Source: Burkholderia arboris (lineage in GTDB: Bacteria > Pseudomonadota > Gammaproteobacteria > Burkholderiales > Burkholderiaceae). From it: DNA of 64,000 nt. The notes under the pieces were generated by a model that was given only the letters and a program-made list of their open reading frames with translations, made no database searches and was not told the origin of the DNA. The position numbers and the translations under genes were made by a program. How positions within the stretch are numbered: position 1 is the stretch's first letter; the number at the start of each line of letters is the position of its first letter. Of the stretch, positions 7,714-16,821 are shown in pieces. The stretch spans positions 1 to 64,000 of the forward strand of contig NZ_CABVPX010000023.1 in the NCBI RefSeq assembly GCF_902499125.1, read 5' to 3'.

Positions 7714-9105
7714 ATGAATGCGCCCAACTTTCCGCATCGTACGACGCAGGACTATCAACGCAGCGACGCCGCGCATCACCTGCATGCATTCGTCGACCAG
7801 AAGGCGCTGAACGAAGAGGGCGCGCGCGTGATGGTACGCGGCGAAGGTGTATATCTATGGGATAACGACGGCAACCGCTATCTGGACGGCATGTCCGGGC
7901 TGTGGTGCACCAACGTCGGCTATGGCCGCCCGGAGTTGATCGATGCCGCCGCGCGGCAGATGAGGGAACTGTCCTACTACAACATGTTCTTTCATACGAC
8001 GCACCCGTCGGTGATCGAGCTGTCGGAGCGGCTGTTCGCGCTGCTCGGCAATCGCTTCAGCCACGTCGTGTATACCAATTCGGGTTCCGAATCGAATGAA
8101 GTGCTGATCCGCACGGTGCGGCGCTTCTGGGACGTGATGGGCAAGCCCGAGAAGAAGGTGCTGATCGGGCGCGTGAACGGTTATCACGGGTCGACGGTCG
8201 GCAGCGCATCGCTGGGCGGCATGGCGTTCATGCATGAAATGGGCGACCTGCCGATTCCGAACGTCACGCACGTCGACGAACCTTACTGGTACGCGAACGG
8301 CGGCGACCTGAGCCCCGAGGCGTTCGGCAAGCAGGCGGCGCTGTCGCTCGAGCGCAAGATTCTCGAGATCGGCGCGGACCGCGTCGCCGCGTTTGTCGCG
8401 GAGCCATTCCAGGGCGCCGGCGGGATGATTTTTCCGCCGGACGGCTACTGGCAGGAGATCGAGCGCATTTGCCGCCAGTACAACGTGCTGCTCTGCGCGG
8501 ACGAAGTGATCGGCGGCTTCGGCCGCACCGGCGAGTGGTTCGCGCATCGTCACTTCGGCTTCGAGCCTGACCTGATCTGCATGGCCAAGGGGCTGACGTC
8601 GGGCTATGTGCCGATGGGCGGCCTGATCATGAGTCGGCGCGTCGGCGATGCGCTGGTCGACAAGGGCGGCGTCTATGCGCACGGGCTGACCTATTCGGGG
8701 CACCCGGTCGCGGCTGCGGTCGCATTGGCGAACCTCGACGTGCTCGAGCGCGACGGGCTCGTCGAGCGGACGAAGACCGATACGGGCCCGTATCTGCAGA
8801 AGGCGCTGCGCGACGCGTTCGACGGTCATCCGCTCGTCGGCGAGATCCAGGGCGCGGGGGCGGTCGGCGCGATCCAGTTCGCGAAGAACAAGGCGACGCG
8901 CGAGCGCTTCGCGAACGAAGCGGACCTGACCTGGCACAGCCGGACCGTCGGCTTCGAACTCGGTGCGATCGTGCGTTCGACGAACGGGCGCCTGATCGTC
9001 GCGCCACCGCTGGTGATCGATCACGCGCAGATCGACGAACTGGTCGGCACGATGCGCAAGGCGGTGGATGCAACCGCGCGCGAAGTGCTGGGGATCGGCT
9101 GCTGA
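7714..9105 (+). CDS. Class III PLP-dependent aminotransferase
   Basis: Omega-amine or omega-amino-acid:pyruvate/2-oxoglutarate aminotransferase of 463 aa (aspartate aminotransferase superfamily, fold type I). The PLP pocket shows GSESNEVLIR near residue 116, the Asp that holds the pyridine nitrogen in CADEVIGGFGRTG, and the PLP lysine in LICMAKGLTSGYVPMGG. It resembles SpuC/putrescine and beta-alanine:pyruvate aminotransferases. The start at 7714 gives MNAPNF and has GGAG about 9 nt upstream. It follows the aldehyde dehydrogenase in one apparent operon. Since uracil degradation genes lie 8 kb downstream, beta-alanine is one candidate substrate, putrescine another. Confidence 0.92.
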   Translation: MNAPNFPHRTTQDYQRSDAAHHLHAFVDQKALNEEGARVMVRGEGVYLWDNDGNRYLDGMSGLWCTNVGYGRPELIDAAARQMRELSYYNMFFHTTHPSVIELSERLFALLGNRFSHVVYTNSGSESNEVLIRTVRRFWDVMGKPEKKVLIGRVNGYHGSTVGSASLGGMAFMHEMGDLPIPNVTHVDEPYWYANGGDLSPEAFGKQAALSLERKILEIGADRVAAFVAEPFQGAGGMIFPPDGYWQEIERICRQYNVLLCADEVIGGFGRTGEWFAHRHFGFEPDLICMAKGLTSGYVPMGGLIMSRRVGDALVDKGGVYAHGLTYSGHPVAAAVALANLDVLERDGLVERTKTDTGPYLQKALRDAFDGHPLVGEIQGAGAVGAIQFAKNKATRERFANEADLTWHSRTVGFELGAIVRSTNGRLIVAPPLVIDHAQIDELVGTMRKAVDATAREVLGIGC

Positions 9106-9338
9106 CGGGTTGAGCGGCGCGCTTTCGTTCCGGTGATTGACGGACGGGAGCGCGTATCGCGACCGAGATTGGTCGACTTCGTGCGGTATTCGGAGCGGCA
9201 GTCAGGGGCACGGAAGTTCGGGTATCAAGGGCGGTGATTCGGTGAGATGCCGTTTCATCTTGTTTCAATTAATGAGGAATGCAGAAAACATCGCCGCCCG
9301 CGAGCCGACACACATCACGACATAGACAAGGAGACGAA

Positions 9339-10736
9339 ATGAGTCAGGGCGAGTCCATTGCTCATCTCGAGGAAAGCACCATCCAGCCGATTCCGCTGAC
9401 CGAGCGGCACGGCAGCGCGAAGGACCTGTTCACGATCTGGTTCGGGTCGAACATCATGATGCTGACGATCGTCACCGGATCGCTCGCGACGACGGTGTTC
9501 AAGCAGCCGTTCTGGTGGGCCGCGCTGGCCACACTCACCGGCAGCCTGATCGGCGCAGTGTTCATGGCGCTGCATTCCGCGCAGGGGCCGCAGCTTGGCG
9601 TGCCGCAGATGATTCAGACACGGGGGCAGTTCGGGTCGTTTGGCGCTCTGCTGGTGGTCGCGCTGGTCGTCGTGATGTATGTCGGCTTCTTCGCGTCGAA
9701 CTGCGTGTTCGGCGGGCAGGCGCTGCACAGCCTGAGCCCGGCTATTCCGCTCGATGCGGGCGTCGTCGTGATCGGGCTGATCAGCCTGCTCGGGTCGATC
9801 TACGGCTACAAGCTGATCCACGCGTATGCGCGACTGCTGAGCTGGTGCTCGGGCAGCGTGCTCGTGCTCGCATTCGTGTGGATCATCTTCGTGCACGGAT
9901 TGCCGGGCGATACGTTCTCGAAGCATTCGCTGAACCTGTCCGGTTTTCTCGGTGCGATGTCGGTCGCCGCGCTGTGGCAGATCGCGTATGCGCCCTACGT
10001 GTCGGACTATTCGCGCTACCTGCCGCCCGACACGGGGCCGCGCAGCGCGTTCTGGTCGAGCTACTGGGGCTGCGTGCTCGGCTCGTTCTTCCCGATGCTG
10101 CTCGGCTGCCTGGTCGGCCTCGCGACGCCCGACGGCAACGTCGTGAGCGGCCTCACGGGCCTCACGCAAGGCATCAGCGTGCTCGTGATCGTCGTGCTGT
10201 CGTTCGGCATCGCGGCCAGCAACGCGATGGAGCTGTATTGTGGCGCGCTGTCGGCCATCACCGTGCTGCAGACGCTCTTCCCGTCGTGGTCGGGCAAGGC
10301 GCGGGCGCGCGCGATCACCGCGATCGTCCTGTGCGGCATCGCGCTCGCGATCGCGCTGTTCGGACAGGACAATTTCCTCGCCGGCTACACGAACTTCATC
10401 CTGCTGCTGCTGTACGTGCTCGTGCCGTGGACCGCGATCAACCTCGTCGATTACTACCTCGTGTGTCACGGCGAGTACGACGTCGATTCGTTCTTCCGGC
10501 AGGACGGCGGGATCTACGGACGCTTCAACACGATCGCCGTCGGGTCGTATTTCATCGGCATCGTCGCGCAGGCGCCGTTCATGGCGACCGACCTCTATAC
10601 GGGCGAACTGGCGAGCCGGCTTGGCGGTGCGGACGTGTCGTGGATCGTCGGCCTGTCGCTGACATCGCTCGTCTACTACGCGGGTTGCAGGCTGTTCTCG
10701 CGGCCGTTGCAGGGTGTCGCGGCGAGCGCCGACTGA
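9339..10736 (+). CDS. NCS1-family cytosine/purine permease
   Basis: Inner-membrane nucleobase:cation symporter of 465 aa with about twelve helices. The N-terminal block WFGSNIMMLTIVTGSLATTVF and the region TRGQFGSFGALL are typical of the CodB-like NCS1 branch, as is SDYSRYLPPDTG in the middle. Such proteins take up cytosine, purines, thiamine precursors or related ring compounds with H+ or Na+. The start at 9339 follows a good AAGGAGA. It is 233 nt behind the aminotransferase, which leaves room for a separate promoter. The substrate cannot be read from the sequence. Confidence 0.9.
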   Translation: MSQGESIAHLEESTIQPIPLTERHGSAKDLFTIWFGSNIMMLTIVTGSLATTVFKQPFWWAALATLTGSLIGAVFMALHSAQGPQLGVPQMIQTRGQFGSFGALLVVALVVVMYVGFFASNCVFGGQALHSLSPAIPLDAGVVVIGLISLLGSIYGYKLIHAYARLLSWCSGSVLVLAFVWIIFVHGLPGDTFSKHSLNLSGFLGAMSVAALWQIAYAPYVSDYSRYLPPDTGPRSAFWSSYWGCVLGSFFPMLLGCLVGLATPDGNVVSGLTGLTQGISVLVIVVLSFGIAASNAMELYCGALSAITVLQTLFPSWSGKARARAITAIVLCGIALAIALFGQDNFLAGYTNFILLLLYVLVPWTAINLVDYYLVCHGEYDVDSFFRQDGGIYGRFNTIAVGSYFIGIVAQAPFMATDLYTGELASRLGGADVSWIVGLSLTSLVYYAGCRLFSRPLQGVAASAD

Positions 10737-10752
10737 GCGCTTCGTGGTGTCG

Positions 10753-10791
10753 GCGCCTGCGTGACGTTATGGCACGAACGTCCGCAGGCGC
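10753..10791. terminator. Hairpin between convergent genes
   Basis: An inverted repeat of 9 bp (GCGCCTGCG / CGCAGGCGC) and a further 6 bp (GACGTT / AACGTC) with one bulged base and an 8-nt loop lies between the convergent permease and AraC genes. There is no T-tract, so it would be an imperfect intrinsic terminator or a transcript-end stabiliser. Confidence 0.5.
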
Positions 10792-10913
10792 TTCACGCCC
10801 GAGGTCATGGCCGAGCTTGCCGGTGCGAACCTCGCAGATGTTCGCGGCGTATCGGCGTCGCGGGACGGGCGCCCCGCGACTTTCGCACGCGTCCCGGTTC
10901 AACCGCACGCGCT

Positions 10914-11918
10914 TCAAGGCTCCACCTCAGCCGCATGCACGTCACGCCGGAATGCGCCGGGGCTCGTGCCCGTCCACTTGCGGAACGCGCGATGAAACGC
11001 GCTCGGCTCGGTGAAGCCGAGTTCGACCGCGATCTCCGCGACGCTGAGCGCGTGCCCGCGCAGCAGCGACTGGGCCAGCGCGCCGCGCAACTCGTCCTTG
11101 ATCGCCGCGAAGCTTTGCCCTTCGCTGCGCAAGCGTCGCCGCAATGTCGCTGGCGTCGTGCCGAGGCGCACGGCCAGCGTGTCGAAGTCGGGCCACTCGG
11201 CGGCAGGCAAGGCCTTCAGGTGCGCGCGTGTCTTCGCGACCCAGCCCGTATCGTGCCGGTAGCGGACCAGCAGGTTGCCGGGCGCGCCGCGCAGGAACGT
11301 TTTCAGCGCCTGCTCGGAACGGATCGTCGGCAGCGCGAGATACGCGGCATTGAACGCGAGCCGGCTGTCGGGCCGGTCGAAATGCACGGGCACGCCGAAG
11401 AACTGGTGATAGTCGCTGCGCTGATCGGGGCTCGGGCAAGCGAAATCGATGCGCTGCAGCGGGATGCGCCGGCCGGTCAGCCAGCACGCGACACCGAGCA
11501 GGATCAGCCAGAAGGTCCGGTACGCGAACGCCGGATATGGCGCGCCCGATTGCGTCAGCACGATCTGCGCCTGCCCGTCGGCCACGACGAGCGCGCCGTG
11601 CGGCTCGTCGAGCACCACGCGCAGGAACTGCAGCGCGCGCCGCAGCGCCTGCTCGAGCGTACCGGCGTGCAGCACCGCGTGGCACAGCAGCGTGAAGCTG
11701 CCGCGCCGCATCGGGCGCGCGGCGAGCCCGAAGAATTCGTCGTCGAGCACGCCGGCGATCGCCAGCCACAGCCGGCCGTACTGCAGCGGCGTGACGGGCT
11801 CGCGCACGGCGGCCGGCAGGCCGGCGGCGCGCAGCACAGGCGCCGTCGCGATGTGCTGCCGGCGCAGGCTCGCGAGCGCATCGTCGACGAAATCCGGCGA
11901 AATCATCTGCGGCCCCAT
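10914..11918 (-). CDS. AraC-family transcriptional regulator
   Basis: DNA-binding regulator of 334 aa. The N-terminal two thirds match the arabinose_bd/OruR-type domain; the C-terminal AraC helix-turn-helix pair is plain, with LRRRLRSEGQSFAAIKDELR and SVAEIAVELGFTEPSAFHRAFRKWTG. The start at 11918 (MGPQMISPDF) is supported by GGAGG 10 nt upstream. It diverges from the acyl-CoA synthetase across about 144 nt and most likely activates the synthetase, SDR and thiolase genes in response to a fatty-acid-like or aromatic-acid substrate. The effector is not known. Confidence 0.9.
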   Translation of the reverse strand: MGPQMISPDFVDDALASLRRQHIATAPVLRAAGLPAAVREPVTPLQYGRLWLAIAGVLDDEFFGLAARPMRRGSFTLLCHAVLHAGTLEQALRRALQFLRVVLDEPHGALVVADGQAQIVLTQSGAPYPAFAYRTFWLILLGVACWLTGRRIPLQRIDFACPSPDQRSDYHQFFGVPVHFDRPDSRLAFNAAYLALPTIRSEQALKTFLRGAPGNLLVRYRHDTGWVAKTRAHLKALPAAEWPDFDTLAVRLGTTPATLRRRLRSEGQSFAAIKDELRGALAQSLLRGHALSVAEIAVELGFTEPSAFHRAFRKWTGTSPGAFRRDVHAAEVEP

Positions 11919-12062
11919 TTTCCTGCATCCTCCCGACATGGCAAAAGCGATCACGATTCTAGATTCTGTTTGTCATTGATTGCAATGTACGGGCTGTCTA
12001 CTATCGATGTATCCCCGTCGCGCCCCTGGCTCGCCGGCGGTCATAACGCACAGGAGACACGC

Positions 12063-13730
12063 ATGCCTGATGGAGCTACCGCCCGGGCGGTGCCGGCCTA
12101 CGCCGACGCCGTGGCCCGGTTCAGTATCGAGACCGCCGCCGCGCAACTGCACGGCGACCTGGAGCGCGGCCTGAACGCGTGCGTCGAATGCTGCGACCGG
12201 CACGCGACGGCGGGCGCGGTCGCGCTGGACTGGATCGATATCGGCGGGCAGCACCACCGCTTCACGTTCGCGCAGATGCAGGCGTTGTCGGCCCGCGTGG
12301 CGAACCTGCTCGTCGCGCAGGGCGTGAAGCCGGGCGACGTGGTGGCCGGCCTGCTGCCGCGCACGCCGGAGCTTGTCGCGACGATCCTCGGCACGTGGCG
12401 CGCGGGCGCCGTCTACCAGCCGCTGTTCACCGCGTTCGGCCCGAAGGCGATCGAGCACCGGTTGCGCATGAGCGATGCGCGCCTCGTCGTGACCAATGTC
12501 GCGAATCGCGCGAAGCTCGACGAGATCGCCGATTGCCCGCCGGTCGCGACGGTGCGCGAACCGGGCGACACGCTGCCGGAGCGCGACATCGATTTCCGCG
12601 CGGCGCTCGACGCGCAGTCCGACACGTTCGAACCGGTGCTGCGCAAGGGGTCGGACCTGTTCATGATGATGTCGACGTCGGGCACGACGGGTTTGCCGAA
12701 GGGCGTGCCGGTGCCGCTGTACGCGCTGCTCGCGTTCGGTGCGTACACGCGCGACGCGGTCGACCTGCGCGCGGGCGACCGGTTCTGGAACATCGCCGAT
12801 CCGGGCTGGGCGTACGGCCTCTACTACGCGATCACGGGCCCGCTGGTGCTCGGCCATGCGACGACGCTCTACGAAGGCAGCTTCACGGTCGACAGCACGT
12901 ACGACGTGATCGAACGGCTCGGCATCACGAGCCTGGCCGGCTCGCCGACCGCGTACCGGATGCTGATGGCCGCCGGACCGGAAGCGGCGGCGCGCGTGAA
13001 GGGCAAGCTGCGCGTGGTGAGCAGCGCGGGCGAACCGCTGAATCCGGAGGTCGTGCGCTGGTTCGACGCGGCGCTCGGTGCGCCGATTTACGATCACTAC
13101 GGCCAGACCGAGCTCGGGATGGTCGTGAACAACCATCACGGTCTCGCACACGTGGTGCATGTCGGTTCCGCCGGCTTCGCGATGCCGGGCTACCGGGTCG
13201 CGGTGCTCGACGAAGCGGGCCGCGAGCTCGGCCCCGGCGAGCCCGGCAACCTCGCGATCGACATCGCGCGCTCGCCGCTGCTGTGGTTCCGCGGCTACTG
13301 GCAGCAGGACACGCCGGCGATCGCGGGTGGCTATTACCGGACGGGCGACAACGTCGAACTGGAGCCGGACGGCACCGTGAGCTTCATCGGCCGCGCGGAC
13401 GACGTGATCACGTCGTCTGGCTACCGGATCGGCCCGTTCGACGTGGAAAGCGCGCTGATCGAGCATCCGGCCGTCAGCGAAGCGGCCGTGATCGGCGTGC
13501 CCGATCCGGAGCGCACGGAAATCGTGAAGGCGTTCGTCGTACTGTCGAAAGGCTTCGACGGTACGCCTGAACTGGCCGAGGAACTGAGCCTGCATGTGAA
13601 GCGGCGGCTGTCCGCTCACGCCTATCCACGCGCGATCGACTTCGTCGACGCGCTGCCGAAAACCCCGAGCGGCAAGATCCAGCGCTTCGTGCTGCGCAAG
13701 ATGGAAGCCGAGAAGGCCGCTCAACCCTGA
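12063..13730 (+). CDS. AMP-forming acyl-CoA synthetase
   Basis: Adenylate-forming CoA ligase of 555 aa that activates a carboxylic acid with ATP and CoA. The phosphate-binding loop reads MSTSGTTGLPKGVP, the A5 motif YDHYGQTELGM, and A7/A8 YRTGDNVELEPDG and SFIGRADDVITSSGYRIGP. The lysine for adenylation is in KTPSGKIQRF near the C terminus. It resembles the short- or medium-chain and benzoate-type ligases (AcsM branch). The start at 12063 follows AGGAG. It heads a three-gene run with an SDR dehydrogenase and a thiolase, forming an activation and beta-oxidation set. Confidence 0.93.
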   Translation: MPDGATARAVPAYADAVARFSIETAAAQLHGDLERGLNACVECCDRHATAGAVALDWIDIGGQHHRFTFAQMQALSARVANLLVAQGVKPGDVVAGLLPRTPELVATILGTWRAGAVYQPLFTAFGPKAIEHRLRMSDARLVVTNVANRAKLDEIADCPPVATVREPGDTLPERDIDFRAALDAQSDTFEPVLRKGSDLFMMMSTSGTTGLPKGVPVPLYALLAFGAYTRDAVDLRAGDRFWNIADPGWAYGLYYAITGPLVLGHATTLYEGSFTVDSTYDVIERLGITSLAGSPTAYRMLMAAGPEAAARVKGKLRVVSSAGEPLNPEVVRWFDAALGAPIYDHYGQTELGMVVNNHHGLAHVVHVGSAGFAMPGYRVAVLDEAGRELGPGEPGNLAIDIARSPLLWFRGYWQQDTPAIAGGYYRTGDNVELEPDGTVSFIGRADDVITSSGYRIGPFDVESALIEHPAVSEAAVIGVPDPERTEIVKAFVVLSKGFDGTPELAEELSLHVKRRLSAHAYPRAIDFVDALPKTPSGKIQRFVLRKMEAEKAAQP

Positions 13731-13743
13731 ATATGGACTGCGA

Positions 13744-14511
13744 ATGAATATCAAGGATCGCGTTTTTCTGATTACGGGCGCCGGTTCGGGCCTTGGCGCC
13801 GCGGTGGCGCGCATGGTCGTCGAGCAAGGCGGCAAGGCCGTGCTGCTGGACGTCAATGACGATGCGGGCGCGAGCCTCGCGAACGAACTCGGTGCGGCCG
13901 CGCGTTTCGTGAAGACCGACGTGACGAGCGAAGCCGATGGCCAGGCGGCCGTCGCCGCCGCGCGCGATGCATTCGGCCGTATCGACGCGCTCGTCAATTG
14001 CGCGGGCGTCGCGCCGGGCGAGAAGGTGGTCGGCCGCGACGGCCCGCACTCGCTCGAGCGTTTCGCACGTGCGGTATCGATCAATCTGGTCGGCACGTTC
14101 AACATGATCCGGCTGGCCGCCGAAGCGATGTCGAAGCAGGACGCCGACGCGGAAGGCGAGCGCGGCGTGATCGTCAACACCGCATCGGTCGCCGCGTTCG
14201 ACGGGCAGATCGGGCAGGCGGCGTATGCTGCATCGAAGAGCGGCGTGGTGGGCATGACGCTGCCGGTTGCGCGCGAACTCGCGCGCTTCGGCATTCGCGT
14301 CGTGACGGTCGCGCCGGGCATCTTCGCGACGCCGATGATGGCCGGCATGCCGCAGGACGTGCAGGACGCGCTCGGCAAGAGCGTGCCGTTCCCGCCGCGG
14401 CTCGGCCGCCCGGAAGAATTTGCGGCGCTGGTGCGCCACATCGCCGAAAACACGATGCTGAACGGCGAAGTCATCCGTCTCGATGGCGCGTTGCGCATGG
14501 CACCGCGCTGA
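13744..14511 (+). CDS. SDR-family 3-hydroxyacyl-CoA dehydrogenase
   Basis: Short-chain dehydrogenase of 255 aa. The cofactor loop is GAGSGLGAAVA near the N terminus, and LLDVNDDAG after strand 2 has the Asp that selects NAD+. The catalytic set is visible as NTASVAAFDG (Ser) and YAASKSGVVG (Tyr-x3-Lys). The C-terminal MLNGEVIRLDGALRM matches human HSD17B10-like type II 3-hydroxyacyl-CoA dehydrogenases. It lies 13 nt behind the CoA ligase and 18 nt before the thiolase, so a role in the third step of beta-oxidation of a short or branched acyl-CoA is likely. Confidence 0.92.
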   Translation: MNIKDRVFLITGAGSGLGAAVARMVVEQGGKAVLLDVNDDAGASLANELGAAARFVKTDVTSEADGQAAVAAARDAFGRIDALVNCAGVAPGEKVVGRDGPHSLERFARAVSINLVGTFNMIRLAAEAMSKQDADAEGERGVIVNTASVAAFDGQIGQAAYAASKSGVVGMTLPVARELARFGIRVVTVAPGIFATPMMAGMPQDVQDALGKSVPFPPRLGRPEEFAALVRHIAENTMLNGEVIRLDGALRMAPR

Positions 14512-14529
14512 CACTGGAGGAAGCGAATC

Positions 14530-15720
14530 ATGACGACTCAGGATCCGATCGTAATCGTTGGCACGGCGCGTACGCCGATGGGTGGTTTTCAGGGCGACCT
14601 GGCGGCGGCCAGCGCGAGCGACCTTGGCGCGGTCGCCATTCGCGCGGCGCTGGAGCGCGCGAACGTGCCGGCCGAGCGTATCGACGAAATCGTGTTCGGC
14701 TGCGTGCTGCCGGCCGGCCAGGGCCAGGCGCCGGCGCGGCAGGCCGCGCTGAAGGCCGGGCTGCCGCTCGGCGCGGGTGCGACCACGGTCAACAAGATGT
14801 GCGGTTCGGGGATGAAGGCGGCGATGTTCGCGCATGACCTGCTGCTGGCCGGTTCGGCGGCGGTGGCCGTCGCGGGCGGGATGGAGAGCATGTCGAATGC
14901 GCCGTATCTGCTGCCGAAGGCGCGCGCGGGGATGCGCATGGGTCACGGGCAGGTGCTCGACCACATGTTCCTCGACGGGCTCGAAGATGCGTACGAAAAG
15001 GGCCGTTTGATGGGCACCTTCGCCGAGGATTGCGCGCAGGCGTACCAGTTCACACGCGAGGCGCAGGATGCGTTCGCGATCGCATCGCTCACGCGCGCGC
15101 AGCGCGCGATCGCCGAAGGACATTTCGTGTCGGAGATCGCGCCGGTGACCGTGAAGGCCGGCAAGACCGAAAGCGTCGTGTCGATCGACGAGCAACCGGG
15201 CAATGCGAAGCTCGACAAGATCCCGACGCTGAAGCCGGCGTTCCGCGACGGCGGCACGGTGACGGCCGCGAACGCGTCGTCGATCTCGGACGGCGCGGCT
15301 GCGCTCGTGATGATGCGCCGCTCCGAAGCCGAGCGCCTCGGCCTCGCACCGAAGGCCGTGATCGTCGGGCATTCGACGTTTGCGGACAAGCCGGGCCTGT
15401 TCGCGACCGCGCCGATCGGCGCGCTGCGCAAGCTGTCCGAGAAAACCGGCTGGAACCTGCGCGACGTCGACCTGTTCGAGATCAACGAAGCGTTCGCGGT
15501 CGTGCCGATGGCCGCGATGCGCGACCTCGACCTGCCGCACGAGAAGGTCAACGTACACGGCGGCGCGTGCGCGCTCGGGCATCCGATCGGCGCATCGGGT
15601 GCGCGCGTGATGGTGACGCTGCTGGCCGCGCTCGAAACGTATGGCCTGAATCGCGGCGTCGCATCGCTGTGCATCGGCGGCGGTGAGGCGACGGCCATCG
15701 CGATCGAGCGCATCGCGTAA
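14530..15720 (+). CDS. Acetyl-CoA C-acyltransferase (thiolase)
   Basis: Thiolase of 396 aa that cleaves 3-ketoacyl-CoA or condenses acetyl-CoA units. The nucleophilic cysteine is in TTVNKMCGSGMKAAM at about residue 93. The two C-terminal catalytic blocks are EINEAFAVVPMAA and HGGACALGHPIGASGARV, followed by CIGGGEATAIAIER with the acid/base cysteine. The start has GGAGG 8 nt upstream. It closes the three-gene beta-oxidation set and is followed by a strong intrinsic terminator. Confidence 0.95.
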   Translation: MTTQDPIVIVGTARTPMGGFQGDLAAASASDLGAVAIRAALERANVPAERIDEIVFGCVLPAGQGQAPARQAALKAGLPLGAGATTVNKMCGSGMKAAMFAHDLLLAGSAAVAVAGGMESMSNAPYLLPKARAGMRMGHGQVLDHMFLDGLEDAYEKGRLMGTFAEDCAQAYQFTREAQDAFAIASLTRAQRAIAEGHFVSEIAPVTVKAGKTESVVSIDEQPGNAKLDKIPTLKPAFRDGGTVTAANASSISDGAAALVMMRRSEAERLGLAPKAVIVGHSTFADKPGLFATAPIGALRKLSEKTGWNLRDVDLFEINEAFAVVPMAAMRDLDLPHEKVNVHGGACALGHPIGASGARVMVTLLAALETYGLNRGVASLCIGGGEATAIAIERIA

Positions 15721-15748
15721 CGTATCGCCGATTACGCACGCTGCAACG

Positions 15749-15803
15749 CGGGCGACGGGTATCGCGTAAGGCGGACTTGCGCGATACCCGTCGCCCGTTT
15801 TTT
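15749..15803 (+). terminator. Strong intrinsic terminator
   Basis: Perfect 18-bp inverted repeat (arms 15749-15766 and 15780-15797) with a 13-nt loop, followed by six T residues at 15798-15803. It lies just after the thiolase stop and its T-tract overlaps the stop codon of the convergent TetR gene. It is the clearest Rho-independent terminator in the window. Confidence 0.92.
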
Positions 15804-16500
15804 ATTCCGGAGAACTTGCCTTCGGCGATACCGCGCCGCATGCGCGGATCACGAGCTGCACGACCTGTTCGGTCTTCTCGTCGAACGCCTTCTTCGTGAA
15901 GGTGCGCTTGCCGCTCAGCGCGCGGATCTGCGCATCGAAATCCGCGTAGTGCTGCGTGGTCGCCCAGATCAGGTACATCAGCGCATGCGCATCGATCGGC
16001 GCGAGCAGCCCGCGCGCGATCCAGCCGTCGATCACGCTCACGCGCGTGTCGAACCACGGCCTCACGCGTTCCGACAGGATGTCCTGCATGTGCTCCGCGC
16101 CGTGGATGATCTCGTTGGCCCACACCTTGGAGCCGAGCGGTCGCCGTTGCGACAGCGCCATCTTTGCGCGCACGTAGCCGGCGATCGCCTCCACCGGATC
16201 GTCATCGGCCTCGAACGAGCCGGCCGCGCGATGCCAGTCCTCGAACAGGTCGTCGAGCACGCGACGGTACAGCGCGAGCTTCGTCGGGAAGTAGTAATGC
16301 AGGTTGGCTTTCGGCAAACCGGCACGCTCCGCGATCATCGCGGTGCTCGCGCCGTTGAGCCCGCGTTCCGCGAATACGGCCTCCGCACAGGCGAGCAGAT
16401 GCGCTTCGTTGGACTCGCGGATGTGCGCCTTGCGTCGCCGCAAAGGCGCGGACGTTTCGTCTCGGTCGGTGGCTTCGGTTGCCGCCTCGTCATGTCTCAT
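15802..16500 (-). CDS. TetR-family regulator (RutR-like)
   Basis: Repressor of 232 aa with an N-terminal TetR helix-turn-helix (AEAVFAERGLNGASTAMIAERAGLPKANLHYYF) and a C-terminal ligand domain of the YcdC/RutR type (SKVWANEIIHGAEHM, then VIDGWIARGLLAPIDAHALMYLIWATTQHYADF). RutR senses uracil in E. coli. The gene diverges from the pyrimidine-degradation operon that starts at 16822, and a perfect palindrome lies between them, so it probably represses that operon until uracil, thymine or a breakdown product binds. About 30 charged residues precede the DNA-binding domain. Confidence 0.92.
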   Translation of the reverse strand: MRHDEAATEATDRDETSAPLRRRKAHIRESNEAHLLACAEAVFAERGLNGASTAMIAERAGLPKANLHYYFPTKLALYRRVLDDLFEDWHRAAGSFEADDDPVEAIAGYVRAKMALSQRRPLGSKVWANEIIHGAEHMQDILSERVRPWFDTRVSVIDGWIARGLLAPIDAHALMYLIWATTQHYADFDAQIRALSGKRTFTKKAFDEKTEQVVQLVIRACGAVSPKASSPE

Positions 16501-16821
16501 CGTTACCCTCGCGCGGCGGGCATGCCGCGTTGGGCTTCATTCTAGCCGCTGATCCGCGTCGAGCGCACGCGTGCGGATGCCGCGCGTGCGTAGCGATGCT
16601 GCATTGCGATGGCACGTTTCTCGCTCTGTCGCGTCATGCAAGAAAGACGTTGCGCTGGCCATTTTGATCGTCTAAAACCTGTCCAATCGGACAGGATTTG
16701 ATGCGTTTTGCGAACGACGGGAACATGCACCGCACTTGGGCGGACATGCCCCGGAACAGGCATCGCACGCACCGGCACAGACCGGGCTGAAAACATTACC
16801 GACCCCACAGGAGCGATACGA
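16501..16821. other. Divergent TetR/pyrimidine operon control region
   Basis: 321 nt between the divergent TetR regulator and the carbamoyl-amino-acid hydrolase. It holds the palindrome described separately. TTGCGC followed 16 nt later by CTAAAA is a plausible sigma-70 promoter reading toward the operon, with the palindrome just downstream of the -10 box. The promoter is an inference from spacing only. Confidence 0.5.
16678..16695. promoter_or_regulatory. Palindromic operator candidate for TetR
   Basis: CCTGTCC-AATC-GGACAGG is a perfect 7-bp inverted repeat with a 4-nt centre, the size and symmetry of TetR-family operators. It lies between the RutR-like gene and the pyrimidine operon, about 127 nt before the operon's first ATG. 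Its bases differ from the E. coli RutR consensus (TTGACCA-TGGTCAA), so the specificity would be its own. Confidence 0.65.

Noticed and set aside
13474..15582. 702-codon minus-strand frame
   Set aside because: Antisense of the CoA ligase end, SDR and thiolase genes; no domain recognised.
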